A stretch of DNA of 64,000 nt. It comes from JBFJKD01 sp041600415 (GTDB lineage: Bacteria; Pseudomonadota; Gammaproteobacteria; Pseudomonadales; Porticoccaceae). This document shows positions 44,314 through 52,462 of this stretch, one piece after another. The position numbers were made by a program, and so were the translations under genes. The notes under the pieces were generated by a model. It ran no database searches. It was given only the letters and a program-made list of their open reading frames with translations, and was not told where the DNA came from. The stretch covers positions 1 to 64,000 of the forward strand of contig JBFIKF010000004.1 of the NCBI GenBank assembly GCA_041600415.1. Reading direction: 5' to 3'. Position 1 is the first letter of the stretch. Each line of letters starts with the position of its first letter.

Positions 44314-45405
44314 TCACGGAAAAAGCTGAGGCTGAACTTTCACCACACGGGTGTCACTTATCGCGGGTATATTCCCGAACCTTACGCCAATACCCAGTAA
44401 ACGCACCGGCCTGGCACCACGCTGCCACGCCTCTTCACACAACAGCCTATAAAACGCTGTATCGACCTGACTACCACTACGTTCGATGGTGGTAATACTG
44501 AAGTTATCAAAACGCATTTTTAGAAATTGTTTGACGATTGTGTAACTGTCGTCTACACGCGCCAGTCGCGCAATCAAACCGTCCACCAACGCGGGAATTT
44601 TGCTCAGGCATGCGGCGCTGCCCGCTAGATCGACGTCATAGGTGTGCTCGATACTTAACGATTTTCGGCGTCGGTCGGGGACCACAGCGCGGGTATCGAC
44701 ACCTCTGCACAATTGAAATAGCCGCTCCCCCATGGCACCAAACTTGTCGAGCAGGGTCGCCAAGTCGACAGTGCGCAACTCAGCGCAGGTGCTAACACCC
44801 AGCTGCGAGAGCTTCTTTTCCGTCGCGTCACCCACGCCAAATAGTTTTCGCACCGCCAGTGCGCGCACAAAATCATCCGTTTGGTCTGGCGTAATGACAA
44901 AAAGTCCATTGGGCTTACGCCAGTCGCTGGCGATTTTGGCCAGAAATTTGTTCTCCGCAACGCCCACCGAAATGGTGATGCCCAGGGTCGCGGACACTCG
45001 TGTTCTAATTTCTTCGCCGATTAGCGTGGCACTGCCGCGGTGCTGGGTGCAATCCGTCACGTCGAGAAAAGCTTCATCCAGCGACAAAGGCTCGACTTTC
45101 TCGGTATAGTCGCAAAAAATAGTCCGGATTTCTCGGGCGACTTGTTGATATTTAGCAAAATTAGGCGGGATCACGACCAACCCGGGACACAGGCGTAGTG
45201 CGCGCGCCGTTGGCATTGCCGAGCGCACGCCATAGTCCCGCGCCAGGTAATTACAGGTTGCGATGACGCCCCGTTTATCCGCCGCGCCACCTACCGCCAA
45301 TGGCACATCCCGCAGTGTCGGCTCATCGCGCATTTCCACTGCAGCAAAAAAACAGTCACAGTCACAATGAATAATTTTTCGTATTTTTGACGGTACAAAA
45401 GACAT
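44314..45405 (-). CDS. dinB: DNA polymerase IV (Y-family translesion polymerase)
   Basis: 363 aa. Catalytic acids are Asp15 in IHCDCDCFFAAVE and Asp110/Glu111 in LSLDEAFLDVT; VGVAENKFLAKIASDWRKPNG and the HhH region VRKLFGVGDATEKKL follow, then the little-finger domain. The C-terminus (QLFP) could be a beta-clamp contact. It copies past damaged bases with low fidelity. No clear LexA box is seen in the short gap upstream, unlike imuA in this window. Confidence 0.94.
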   Translation of the reverse strand: MSFVPSKIRKIIHCDCDCFFAAVEMRDEPTLRDVPLAVGGAADKRGVIATCNYLARDYGVRSAMPTARALRLCPGLVVIPPNFAKYQQVAREIRTIFCDYTEKVEPLSLDEAFLDVTDCTQHRGSATLIGEEIRTRVSATLGITISVGVAENKFLAKIASDWRKPNGLFVITPDQTDDFVRALAVRKLFGVGDATEKKLSQLGVSTCAELRTVDLATLLDKFGAMGERLFQLCRGVDTRAVVPDRRRKSLSIEHTYDVDLAGSAACLSKIPALVDGLIARLARVDDSYTIVKQFLKMRFDNFSITTIERSGSQVDTAFYRLLCEEAWQRGARPVRLLGIGVRFGNIPAISDTRVVKVQPQLFP

Positions 45406-45444
45406 TATTTGTTACAGCCAACAGTTGGCGGCGCACCCCGCAGA

Positions 45445-46098
45445 TCAACCCGCAACGCTATTGCGCACAACGCCAAGCTCCTCGTTGAGTTGTTGTAATC
45501 GTTCAGCATAGTATCGCGCCTGGCCAACCAGAGACTCCAGTTCCGCCTGAGTGCCCAGCTTTCCGCTGAACGGCAATATTCCGTACGCGGCCCGGGCCTT
45601 AGCACCACCCTCCGTACGCGCCTGATGCTGATCGTTACGCCAGCGCAACACGTGCACCATCTGACGGTACACAATCAATTTAGTCTGCAGCGTTACCAAC
45701 TGATGGCTATGTAACTCCTGAAAGATACTGAAGTCGGTGGCAAACACCTGCGCTTCCCGCACCTTGTCCGGGGCGCGAATGTAAGCGGTGCGCGGCTTTC
45801 CCAAAATCACTGCGGTTTCCCCAAACACTTCGCCAGGCATCAGCGTTCCGAGCACCATCTCGCCACGATTGTCAGCACAAACTTCCAGGGCTCCCTTCAT
45901 CAAAAAATAAATATACTGATCACTATCCCCCTGATTCATAAGAAATTCACCGGGTTGCAGTTCCACAAACCGGGAATTGAAAATCAGTGTACGAAACTGA
46001 TTTTCATCAATTTTTCGAATTTCCTGAAAATAATGTAAGGGCGATAATTTTCGCGCCAGCTCCTGATCATCAAGCGCAGTGGCTCGTTTTATCTGCAT
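45445..46098 (-). CDS. Cyclic nucleotide-binding domain protein without an output domain
   Basis: 217 aa from the ATG at 46096-46098, preceded by GGGGA. Residues about 25-145 form a cNMP-binding fold (FVELQPGEFLMNQGDSDQYIYFLMKGALEV) with a phosphate-binding cassette FGETAVILGKPRTAYIRA. After that come about 70 residues with a predicted helical coil ending TQAELESLVGQARYYAERLQQLNEELG; there is no HTH and no kinase or channel domain. It may act through a partner. It ends 39 nt before the dinB start on the same strand, but I see no functional tie. Confidence 0.85.
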   Translation of the reverse strand: MQIKRATALDDQELARKLSPLHYFQEIRKIDENQFRTLIFNSRFVELQPGEFLMNQGDSDQYIYFLMKGALEVCADNRGEMVLGTLMPGEVFGETAVILGKPRTAYIRAPDKVREAQVFATDFSIFQELHSHQLVTLQTKLIVYRQMVHVLRWRNDQHQARTEGGAKARAAYGILPFSGKLGTQAELESLVGQARYYAERLQQLNEELGVVRNSVAG

Positions 46099-46471
46099 TC
46101 TAATTCCCCATATATCGGCGGCCAACACCGGTCCGAATCAGGCTGACCACAACCAGTATGATCAATCGCAATACCCGGGAAAGTGATTGGCCAACGCGAA
46201 TGTTGGCAATAATTCTTTCCCGCAACCCGTTCAGAGACATTCACAACGCCGTCTGGCAGACGTAACCGGATAATTTTTTCTCCAGGTAATCATACCCTTT
46301 ATGTACGCCGTTGTGACCGGGTACGAGGGCAATTGATCGCCAGCGGGCACGGTGTACCTGCGCTCATCGGACACTACGACCGGCGGTTCACCGACGCTAT
46401 ACCGCATGGTAGAATGCGCACCTTTATGCAACCGTAAACCATCCAAACACCGCCTTTTGGAAGCCACGTCC
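46099..46471. other. 373-bp divergent intergenic region
   Basis: Separates the cyclic-nucleotide-binding protein gene from the divergent TonB-domain gene. The right side holds the candidate promoter at 46387-46415. A 58-codon minus-strand frame (46231-46407) is open but has no recognised family and is not called. Nothing else was recognised. Confidence 0.5.
46387..46415 (+). promoter_or_regulatory. Sigma70-type promoter for the TonB-domain protein gene
   Basis: TTCACC (46387-46392) and TAGAAT (46410-46415) are 17 bp apart, 57 bp before the ATG at 46472. Confidence 0.5.
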
Positions 46472-47431
46472 ATGTCCAACCTGCTGAAAAACTGTTTACT
46501 GATGATCTCCGCCACAAGCTTTTCAGGCATTGGCTACGGGGCTACGGAACAGCTCAATGGCATCGCCTCCTACCAAAGTGGTGGCGAAGAGATCTTTATC
46601 GCCGCTGTCCTCACCGAACAACCGACCAACGATCCGGTACTCCTGCTCGACGCGGAGGTAGCCAAGACTGCGGAGGTCCATATTGTGCGGGATGTCCAAC
46701 GCGCCGACTGGGTGGCTCTTTGGCAGACCTGTACATCGGCAAATAATCCGCAAGCCCTGATTGATAAAACTACACCGGCCCTTACTACCATGTTCGCTAC
46801 GATCAAGGGCGACCTGAAAACTGGCGATAATATGCGCGCAACCTATCGACCCGGCGAAGGCACCGCGTTAATCCTGAACGATACGCGACTCGGGGACATT
46901 TACCCAAACAAGGAGATTTTTACCTTGCTCGTCAATTGCATGGTGGGAAAGGCCGCGCCTTCGCCCGAATTTCTTGACCATATTTTGGGTAATTCCAGAG
47001 ACCCTGCGTTGATACGGCGCTATATTGCCCTGCAACCCACCAGCCAGCGCAAGCAGGAAGTCGCGGCGTGGAAATTCGACAGCACGGCATCCGACATCAG
47101 CGCTGACAGCATCCCTGTCGAGTCAACAGATTCACCGCAGATGGTTGCGTATGCCGAAGAAATGCTAAAAAAGGTGTACGCTTCGACGCGCTATCCCAGC
47201 TCCGCAATCCGGCGAGGTGAGGAAGGCAGCATCACCCTGACACTGACGGTTAACCGAGATGGCTCGCTGGTATCCTCGGAGGTAACCCAAAGCTCACTTC
47301 ACCCGGCGCTTAATCGCGCTGCCCGTGCAGCGGCAATCAAGGCGAGCCCGTTTGCAGCGTTTACACAGGGTATGGATTTCGACTCCGCGACATTTACCAT
47401 ACCGATCGAATTCAAGCTGCAGCAGAATTAA
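46472..47431 (+). CDS. Secreted protein with TonB C-terminal (energy transducer) domain
   Basis: 319 aa from the ATG at 46472 (MSNLLKNCLLMISATSFSG...YGA, a signal peptide of about 23 residues). Residues about 25-180 form an unrecognised domain (GEEIFIAAVLTE..., TYRPGEGTALILND...). The last 85 residues are a TonB_C domain (STRYPSSAIRRGEEGSITLTLTVNRDGSLV... ALNRAARAAAIKASPF). There is no N-terminal membrane anchor that stays in place and no Pro-rich spanner, so it is unlikely to be a working TonB; a periplasmic or envelope protein is more likely. Confidence 0.75.
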   Translation: MSNLLKNCLLMISATSFSGIGYGATEQLNGIASYQSGGEEIFIAAVLTEQPTNDPVLLLDAEVAKTAEVHIVRDVQRADWVALWQTCTSANNPQALIDKTTPALTTMFATIKGDLKTGDNMRATYRPGEGTALILNDTRLGDIYPNKEIFTLLVNCMVGKAAPSPEFLDHILGNSRDPALIRRYIALQPTSQRKQEVAAWKFDSTASDISADSIPVESTDSPQMVAYAEEMLKKVYASTRYPSSAIRRGEEGSITLTLTVNRDGSLVSSEVTQSSLHPALNRAARAAAIKASPFAAFTQGMDFDSATFTIPIEFKLQQN

Positions 47432-47615
47432 TTACCTGAGTACCACCACGAAACTAACCGTTTAACAAAGTCCTGACGCAAAAACCGACGAGCAGAAGAC
47501 ATTCTCCGCGGACTGCCGGCCACGCCTTGTATTTTTTTAAAAACCTTACATACTAGCGCACCATCGAATGCTCCATCGGTACAGCCGACCAAAAATAACG
47601 ATGACGGGGCCGCCT

Positions 47616-47987
47616 ATGGCCGTTCAAACAGTATTGTTAGTCGATGATTCTGCAACCGACCTGCAGCGGCTCGCGCTTGCACTGGGGTCTTTGAACGTCA
47701 CGATAATCACCGCCTGCGATGGGGACGACGCGGTGAATGTGGCCCGTGCGCAGCAGCCGGACATGATTTTTATGGACGTCGTGATGGAGGGTCTGGATGG
47801 ATACAATGCCTGTCGCCTGCTAAAACTCGACTCCCAAACACGCCATATTCCGGTTATTTTTGTCAGCGCCCGCACCCAACGGGTCGATCGTATGTGGGCG
47901 GAACGCCAGGGGGGCGATGCCTACATTTGCAAACCGTTTACCGATGGCCAGGTATTAGAAAAAGTACGGCGCTATGGACAACTCTGA
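47616..47987 (+). CDS. Single-domain response regulator (CheY/PilH-like)
   Basis: 123 aa with the ATG at 47616 (an upstream ATG at 47601 is possible). Acid pair Asp10/Asp11, phospho-acceptor Asp54 in MIFMDVVMEGLDGYNAC, switch Ser84 in FVSAR and Lys106 in ICKPF. The layout is very like PilH in this same window (Asp54, Lys106, VMxxxDGYxAC), so it is probably a paralogue. It lies tail to tail with the chemosensory cluster, 21 bp from the last CheW-like gene, and may take phosphate from its kinase. Confidence 0.87.
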   Translation: MAVQTVLLVDDSATDLQRLALALGSLNVTIITACDGDDAVNVARAQQPDMIFMDVVMEGLDGYNACRLLKLDSQTRHIPVIFVSARTQRVDRMWAERQGGDAYICKPFTDGQVLEKVRRYGQL

Positions 47988-48008
47988 TGCAGTGGCGCCT
48001 TATAACCA

Positions 48009-48521
48009 TTAATCGGTAAAGCCATTGAGCACCAGGAAATTCAGATAGCGAGCACTGGCGAGGGCGGCCAGTTCGAGCACCGACACCAACTGGTCGTCGT
48101 GGGTAAACAGGGAGCGCGCCAAACCGCGCAAGGCCGGCGGATAGTCCCCTGGCCAAGCGGCAACCGTGCTATCGTCCACCAGAACTTTCTCCGGTTCAGC
48201 GTATAGACAGAGCGCCAGATATTCCAGGGCTAACCCCGGTTCTCGTTGATAAGCCAGCACGATCACCCCAGAAGATGGGACTACCACGTCAGAGCTCGTC
48301 AGATCAGGGTCAAGCAGGTGACGTAAATCAAATAGCGGTACAAACTGGTCGCGCCACAGAATTACCCGTGCGCAGTGCCGTGGCGTCAGCGGCACATCTA
48401 AGATACCGGGGGCGACCATGTACTCCTGAACTTCATGAATACCGACCGCCAGTTGGTACTCCGGCGCCCCCCTCAAAAGCCACGCCGGCACTTTTTTCCC
48501 GGTTTCGTCGCCATCACTCAT
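48009..48521 (-). CDS. CheW-like coupling protein, second of the pair after the ChpA-like kinase
   Basis: 170 aa. The layout is that of a CheW domain (YQLAVGIHEVQEYM, then PRHCARVILWRDQFVPLFDLRHLL, the CheW 'pi' region), though key residues are divergent. Its start overlaps the end of the preceding CheW-like gene by 8 nt. It resembles ChpC/CheW-type accessory couplers that may bring other receptors to the kinase. It is the last gene of the minus-strand cluster. Confidence 0.75.
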   Translation of the reverse strand: MSDGDETGKKVPAWLLRGAPEYQLAVGIHEVQEYMVAPGILDVPLTPRHCARVILWRDQFVPLFDLRHLLDPDLTSSDVVVPSSGVIVLAYQREPGLALEYLALCLYAEPEKVLVDDSTVAAWPGDYPPALRGLARSLFTHDDQLVSVLELAALASARYLNFLVLNGFTD

Positions 48522-48990
48522 GCGGGTTGCACTGTCTGTCGATATAGCCGAGCAAGCTCGACGAGTCGGCCGTTAATACCAGTTTCTCCCCGCGCATAAA
48601 TAATCCTGCAAACGGGTTGCCCGGGAGCTGCATACAATCGGGAATCATTTGCAAACCAGCGTATTCGCTCTCAGTACGCAGCTCTTCCACATTAGCACAC
48701 GCCAGTGCAAACTGGCGGGCACCTTCATCAACGCGCAACACCACGCAAAAATGTCCGGGGTACCGATCCTGATTAAACAGTGTGAACTCATCCGTGAAGG
48801 CGTAGACCGCTGTGTACTGCCCAGCGACATCGAGTGCCGCAAATGCCCCTGGCGAAGACTCCTGCCGCCCGGTCAGTTTGCCGGTGTGCTCTATCAACAC
48901 CAGACTACTTAACGGCACGGCCAGTAAGCGAGAACCAAAAGCCAGCAACGCAAGTCCGCCGCCCTCGTCCACCGTCTCCACTGGCTCCAC
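48514..48990 (-). CDS. CheW-like protein directly after the ChpA-like kinase
   Basis: 158 aa, GTG start sharing one base with the kinase stop (TAGTG), so strongly coupled. GGLALLAFGSRLLAVPLSSLVLIEHTGKL and FCVVLRVDEGARQFALACANVEEL give an SH3-like CheW fold with low conservation. It could be an adapter that replaces a CheW-type domain or serves a second receptor. The call rests on fold pattern and context. Confidence 0.65.
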   Translation of the reverse strand: MEPVETVDEGGGLALLAFGSRLLAVPLSSLVLIEHTGKLTGRQESSPGAFAALDVAGQYTAVYAFTDEFTLFNQDRYPGHFCVVLRVDEGARQFALACANVEELRTESEYAGLQMIPDCMQLPGNPFAGLFMRGEKLVLTADSSSLLGYIDRQCNPHE

Positions 48991-51900
48991 TAGCGCGCTC
49001 TCGCCATATGGCTTGAAACCAGCGTCATTAATCGCTCTTCTGAGAACGGCTTGGTCACATAGTCCGTCACCCCCGCGCTATCGGCCTGATCACGATGTTT
49101 CTGCAAGGTGCGGGAGGTAATCATAATAATGGGCAGGTGTTTAATTCCTTCGGTACCACGAATATGCGCGGTAAGTTCAAGGCCGTTCATACGGGGCATT
49201 TCCAGGTCGGTCAGCACCAAAGAGGGCACCATTTTTTGCAGTAATTTAACGGCCTCAATACCATCGCGCGCCGCCACCGGTTCGAATCCAGCGTCCTGCA
49301 CCAATTCAATCAGTGTGTTTCTGGCGCTTAACGAATCATCAACCACCAGCACCTTTCGCACCTGCGCGGCGCTCCCGTTCTCGTCCCCGGAAGGACCGCT
49401 GGCGACGACGGCCGCGCGTGGCGCGTTACTGGTCAGCTCAATTAAATTGAGTACCGGCACTACCCGTCCATCTCCCAACAGGGAAACACCCGCGATGCCA
49501 CGTACATGACCCACATATTTACCGAGATTTTTGACGACCAGTTCGTGACTCGACAGCACCTGATCCACAGCAATGGCGGCAACCCCCTGGTCCGTACGTG
49601 CCAGTAGAATAACCTTGCCCTCGTAGTGAACTGCATCACCATTCCCGGCATCGCCCTGCCCTAACAAACTACTCAACACCCGTAGCGGATAAATATCCCT
49701 GCCCAGGGTATACGCCAGTTCGCCCCCAATATTAGAGACGACACCCACACCCGCGCTCAGTATTTGCATCAGTGTGTCTGTCGGGATTCCGTACTGTAAA
49801 TCGCCAACACTAATCACCACAGAGTGACTGGTCAGCAACGTGACTGGCAAGCGCAACTCAATCGCCGTGCCGCCCGAGCGATTGTCGCCAATTTCCAGCG
49901 TACCTTTGAGTTCCACAATGGCGGCGTGCACAGCATCCATCCCCACGCCGCGGCCAGACACCTGTGTCGCTTCCTCCCGGGTTGAAAACCCCCGCGCCAT
50001 AATCAGGCGCGCAATAGCCTCCCGTTCCAGAGTATCATTTTCCCGAACAAGCCCCCGCTCTATAGCCAACTTTAAAATTCTATCGTAATCGAGACCCGCA
50101 CCGTCATCCCGGCAGCTCACCACGATATTATTGCCCGCCTGCTCAAATTCGAGAGTAATGAGTCCTGCGGCGTCTTTACCTTTTGCAATGCGCTCCTGGG
50201 GCGCTTCAATGCCGTGGTCAACGGCATTGCGCAACAGATGCATGAGCGGATCCACCAGTTTCGCCACTACGTCGCCATCCACCATCAATTGTTCACCGCG
50301 AATATCGAGGGTCACATCCTTACCGGTCATACGTGCCGCCTGACGCACCGCCCGCTGCAAACGCGGACTAATCGAGCTGATTGCCACCGTGCGCGTCGAC
50401 ATCACCATATCCTGCAGGGCGCGATTCAGGCGTTGCTGGTGAAGAAATAAATTTTCCAGGCGTAAAACTTCTTCGATGATTTCACGAGAGGCTTCGCGGG
50501 TATCGGAAACCGCTTCGATAAAACTGTGGGTCGCGGTGTAAAACTCATCGTACTGATCCATTTCCAGGGTATCGAAGTGCTCGCCATTGGCGACCAACCC
50601 CTTCTGCTGGGCCGCTACCCCACGCACACTGACCTGCTCTTCCAGTTCAAAGCGGCGAGTTTGCAGTACGCCGTCGTTGCGCCGCATCGCCACGCCCGAC
50701 GCCCGTAGATTTTGCAAACGCTCCTGTATTTGACTCAGGGAAATAGCCGCTTCGCCGACCATGTTTAATACATTGTCGATAATATCCCGCGGTACCCGCA
50801 GAGCTTCCTGCACCTGCGCCGGCGCGGGCCCTTCCTGTTCGCCAGCCCCATCACTGGTCTCGGGGATCTCGGGCGCGCCGCCCACCACGTTGACACGGGG
50901 CGCGCGGGCACCCTCGTGGAAATCCTCGCTGCGAATATCGCCCCGATCGATACGATTGGCCCAGTTCAGCACATCCTGTAATACCTGCAGGGCATCCGCG
51001 GGCGGCGGGCTGATGCCCTGCAGCGCCTCAAGCATGACTTCTATAGTGTCGGCCGCCTCCTGCATGGTAGCCGCCAACGGCTTCGGTGGCGCAACATCTA
51101 CCTGGGCCAGGTGCTCAAAAATATCCTCCAGGTGATGAGACAAATTTGCCAGGCCTTTGACCCCCAGCATATTGGCGGAACCTTTCAGGGTATGAGAGAT
51201 ACGCTGCGCAGCAGCGAGATTATTCTGCACGTCCTCGCCCCGAGCGATGCTGGCAATATGAGTTGCCAGTTGTTCGGCGTAGCGCGGCGATTCGGTAAAA
51301 AATGCCTCTACCAGTTCGGCGGTTACGTCGTCTGCTATTTTTAGCTCGACGTCTTCGGGTGTGGCTTGTGTCGCGCGCGCTTCACCAACGCATTCGCCGC
51401 TGGTTTCCGCATCCTTAACTAACCCTTTCAACAATTGTTTGACGTTTTCGTCAATCAGCGGTTGTAGCCAAGCCGGGTTTTCCAGGTAGTTAACCGCAGC
51501 CAGGCACAGACTATTATCCGCTGGTTCCGCCAAATGCGCGGTAACCGGATCCGGCCATCCGGCCAGCAAGGGCGCCACAGCAGAGCGTTGGTCGTCTGTA
51601 GCAGTCAACAACAAGCCAAGGTTCGCGGTTAAAAAATCTGCGATCTGCACCATGCCGTCGAGTTCCGCACCTGTGCTTGCAGCCTGTAACCGCTCTACCA
51701 GGTCACCGTAGTTGGCCAGCTCTGTCGTAGCATCGGCGAGTTCGGCTGCGCTACCAATTGCCGCAGCGCACTGGCTCAGGCGGGGCTTTATTTCTTCGAT
51801 TTCCTGTCGCAACATGCCGAGGATGCTGGTTTCCACACTGCCGGGTCCGTCACCCGCCAGCATATCGTCCATATCGTCCATGGATATAGTTGGTTCGGAG

Positions 51901-52406
51901 TGCGCCACGGGCGAGTCGCTGACCAGAGCCAGTCCGGGCGCGACGTCAGTCATTTCGGAAAATTCGTCCTCCGCATCTGACGGATCAACCACGGCAGAAT
52001 TTCCACCCGACTCCTGCATCAACACCTCGTACAACACCTCGCGACGCTCTTCGGGCAACGGATCCAGTAAGGCGGCAACGGTTTCCGCAGGTGCAGGGAA
52101 TTGCAGGTACACCTGTGCCTGAGTTATCCAATAAATGAGTTTGTCGAGCTCAGCTGAGGGCAGAGGTTGATCGTTACCACAGCGGGTGGCGAGGTGTTCG
52201 GATAAAAGTTGGGCAGTCCGCGACAAACCTTCCAGGCCAGCAAAGCCGGCCGTCATACTGATGTTATCCAACTGCTCCTGCAAGCGGGTTAAACCTTGCA
52301 CAGGCTCATCGCCCGCCCCCAGCAACAACGGGATGAGTTCGGGAAGCAACTCTGCCGTGGCGCCAATAACGCCGTGCAGAATTTCAATTTCAGCCGTCAT
52401 ACCCAT
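48990..52406 (-). CDS. chpA: ChpA-like hybrid chemotaxis histidine kinase (CheA-CheY fusion)
   Basis: 1138 aa. Order: two degenerate Hpt-like helical bundles (about 1-380) with no clear phospho-His, one good Hpt with His405 in RISHTLKGSANMLG, a linker, dimerisation helices (about 630-690), CheA ATPase (LLRNAVDHGIE N-box, CRDDGAGLD, GRGVGMDAV), a CheW domain, and a C-terminal receiver with Asp1067 in VLTDLEMPRMNG. P. aeruginosa ChpA is about twice as long with eight Hpt-type domains, so this is a compact form. It should phosphorylate the PilG/PilH-like regulators encoded upstream in the cluster. Confidence 0.9.
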   Translation of the reverse strand: MGMTAEIEILHGVIGATAELLPELIPLLLGAGDEPVQGLTRLQEQLDNISMTAGFAGLEGLSRTAQLLSEHLATRCGNDQPLPSAELDKLIYWITQAQVYLQFPAPAETVAALLDPLPEERREVLYEVLMQESGGNSAVVDPSDAEDEFSEMTDVAPGLALVSDSPVAHSEPTISMDDMDDMLAGDGPGSVETSILGMLRQEIEEIKPRLSQCAAAIGSAAELADATTELANYGDLVERLQAASTGAELDGMVQIADFLTANLGLLLTATDDQRSAVAPLLAGWPDPVTAHLAEPADNSLCLAAVNYLENPAWLQPLIDENVKQLLKGLVKDAETSGECVGEARATQATPEDVELKIADDVTAELVEAFFTESPRYAEQLATHIASIARGEDVQNNLAAAQRISHTLKGSANMLGVKGLANLSHHLEDIFEHLAQVDVAPPKPLAATMQEAADTIEVMLEALQGISPPPADALQVLQDVLNWANRIDRGDIRSEDFHEGARAPRVNVVGGAPEIPETSDGAGEQEGPAPAQVQEALRVPRDIIDNVLNMVGEAAISLSQIQERLQNLRASGVAMRRNDGVLQTRRFELEEQVSVRGVAAQQKGLVANGEHFDTLEMDQYDEFYTATHSFIEAVSDTREASREIIEEVLRLENLFLHQQRLNRALQDMVMSTRTVAISSISPRLQRAVRQAARMTGKDVTLDIRGEQLMVDGDVVAKLVDPLMHLLRNAVDHGIEAPQERIAKGKDAAGLITLEFEQAGNNIVVSCRDDGAGLDYDRILKLAIERGLVRENDTLEREAIARLIMARGFSTREEATQVSGRGVGMDAVHAAIVELKGTLEIGDNRSGGTAIELRLPVTLLTSHSVVISVGDLQYGIPTDTLMQILSAGVGVVSNIGGELAYTLGRDIYPLRVLSSLLGQGDAGNGDAVHYEGKVILLARTDQGVAAIAVDQVLSSHELVVKNLGKYVGHVRGIAGVSLLGDGRVVPVLNLIELTSNAPRAAVVASGPSGDENGSAAQVRKVLVVDDSLSARNTLIELVQDAGFEPVAARDGIEAVKLLQKMVPSLVLTDLEMPRMNGLELTAHIRGTEGIKHLPIIMITSRTLQKHRDQADSAGVTDYVTKPFSEERLMTLVSSHMARAR

Positions 52407-52462
52407 GCAAATTTCTCTTTAACCGCAATTCCCGTTCGACGGCCGCAAACCTTAACACCCGG

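Noticed and set aside
44306..44326. Hairpin GCTTTTCC/GGAAAAAGC at the end of dinB
   Set aside because: It lies across the dinB stop codon, has a bulge and no clean T-run; possible but not supported as a terminator.
45406..45444. LexA box before dinB
   Set aside because: CTGT half-sites are present but no matching ACAG at the right distance.
46231..46407. 58-codon minus-strand frame in the gap before the TonB-domain gene
   Set aside because: It overlaps the candidate plus-strand promoter, has no family match and no clear ribosome site.
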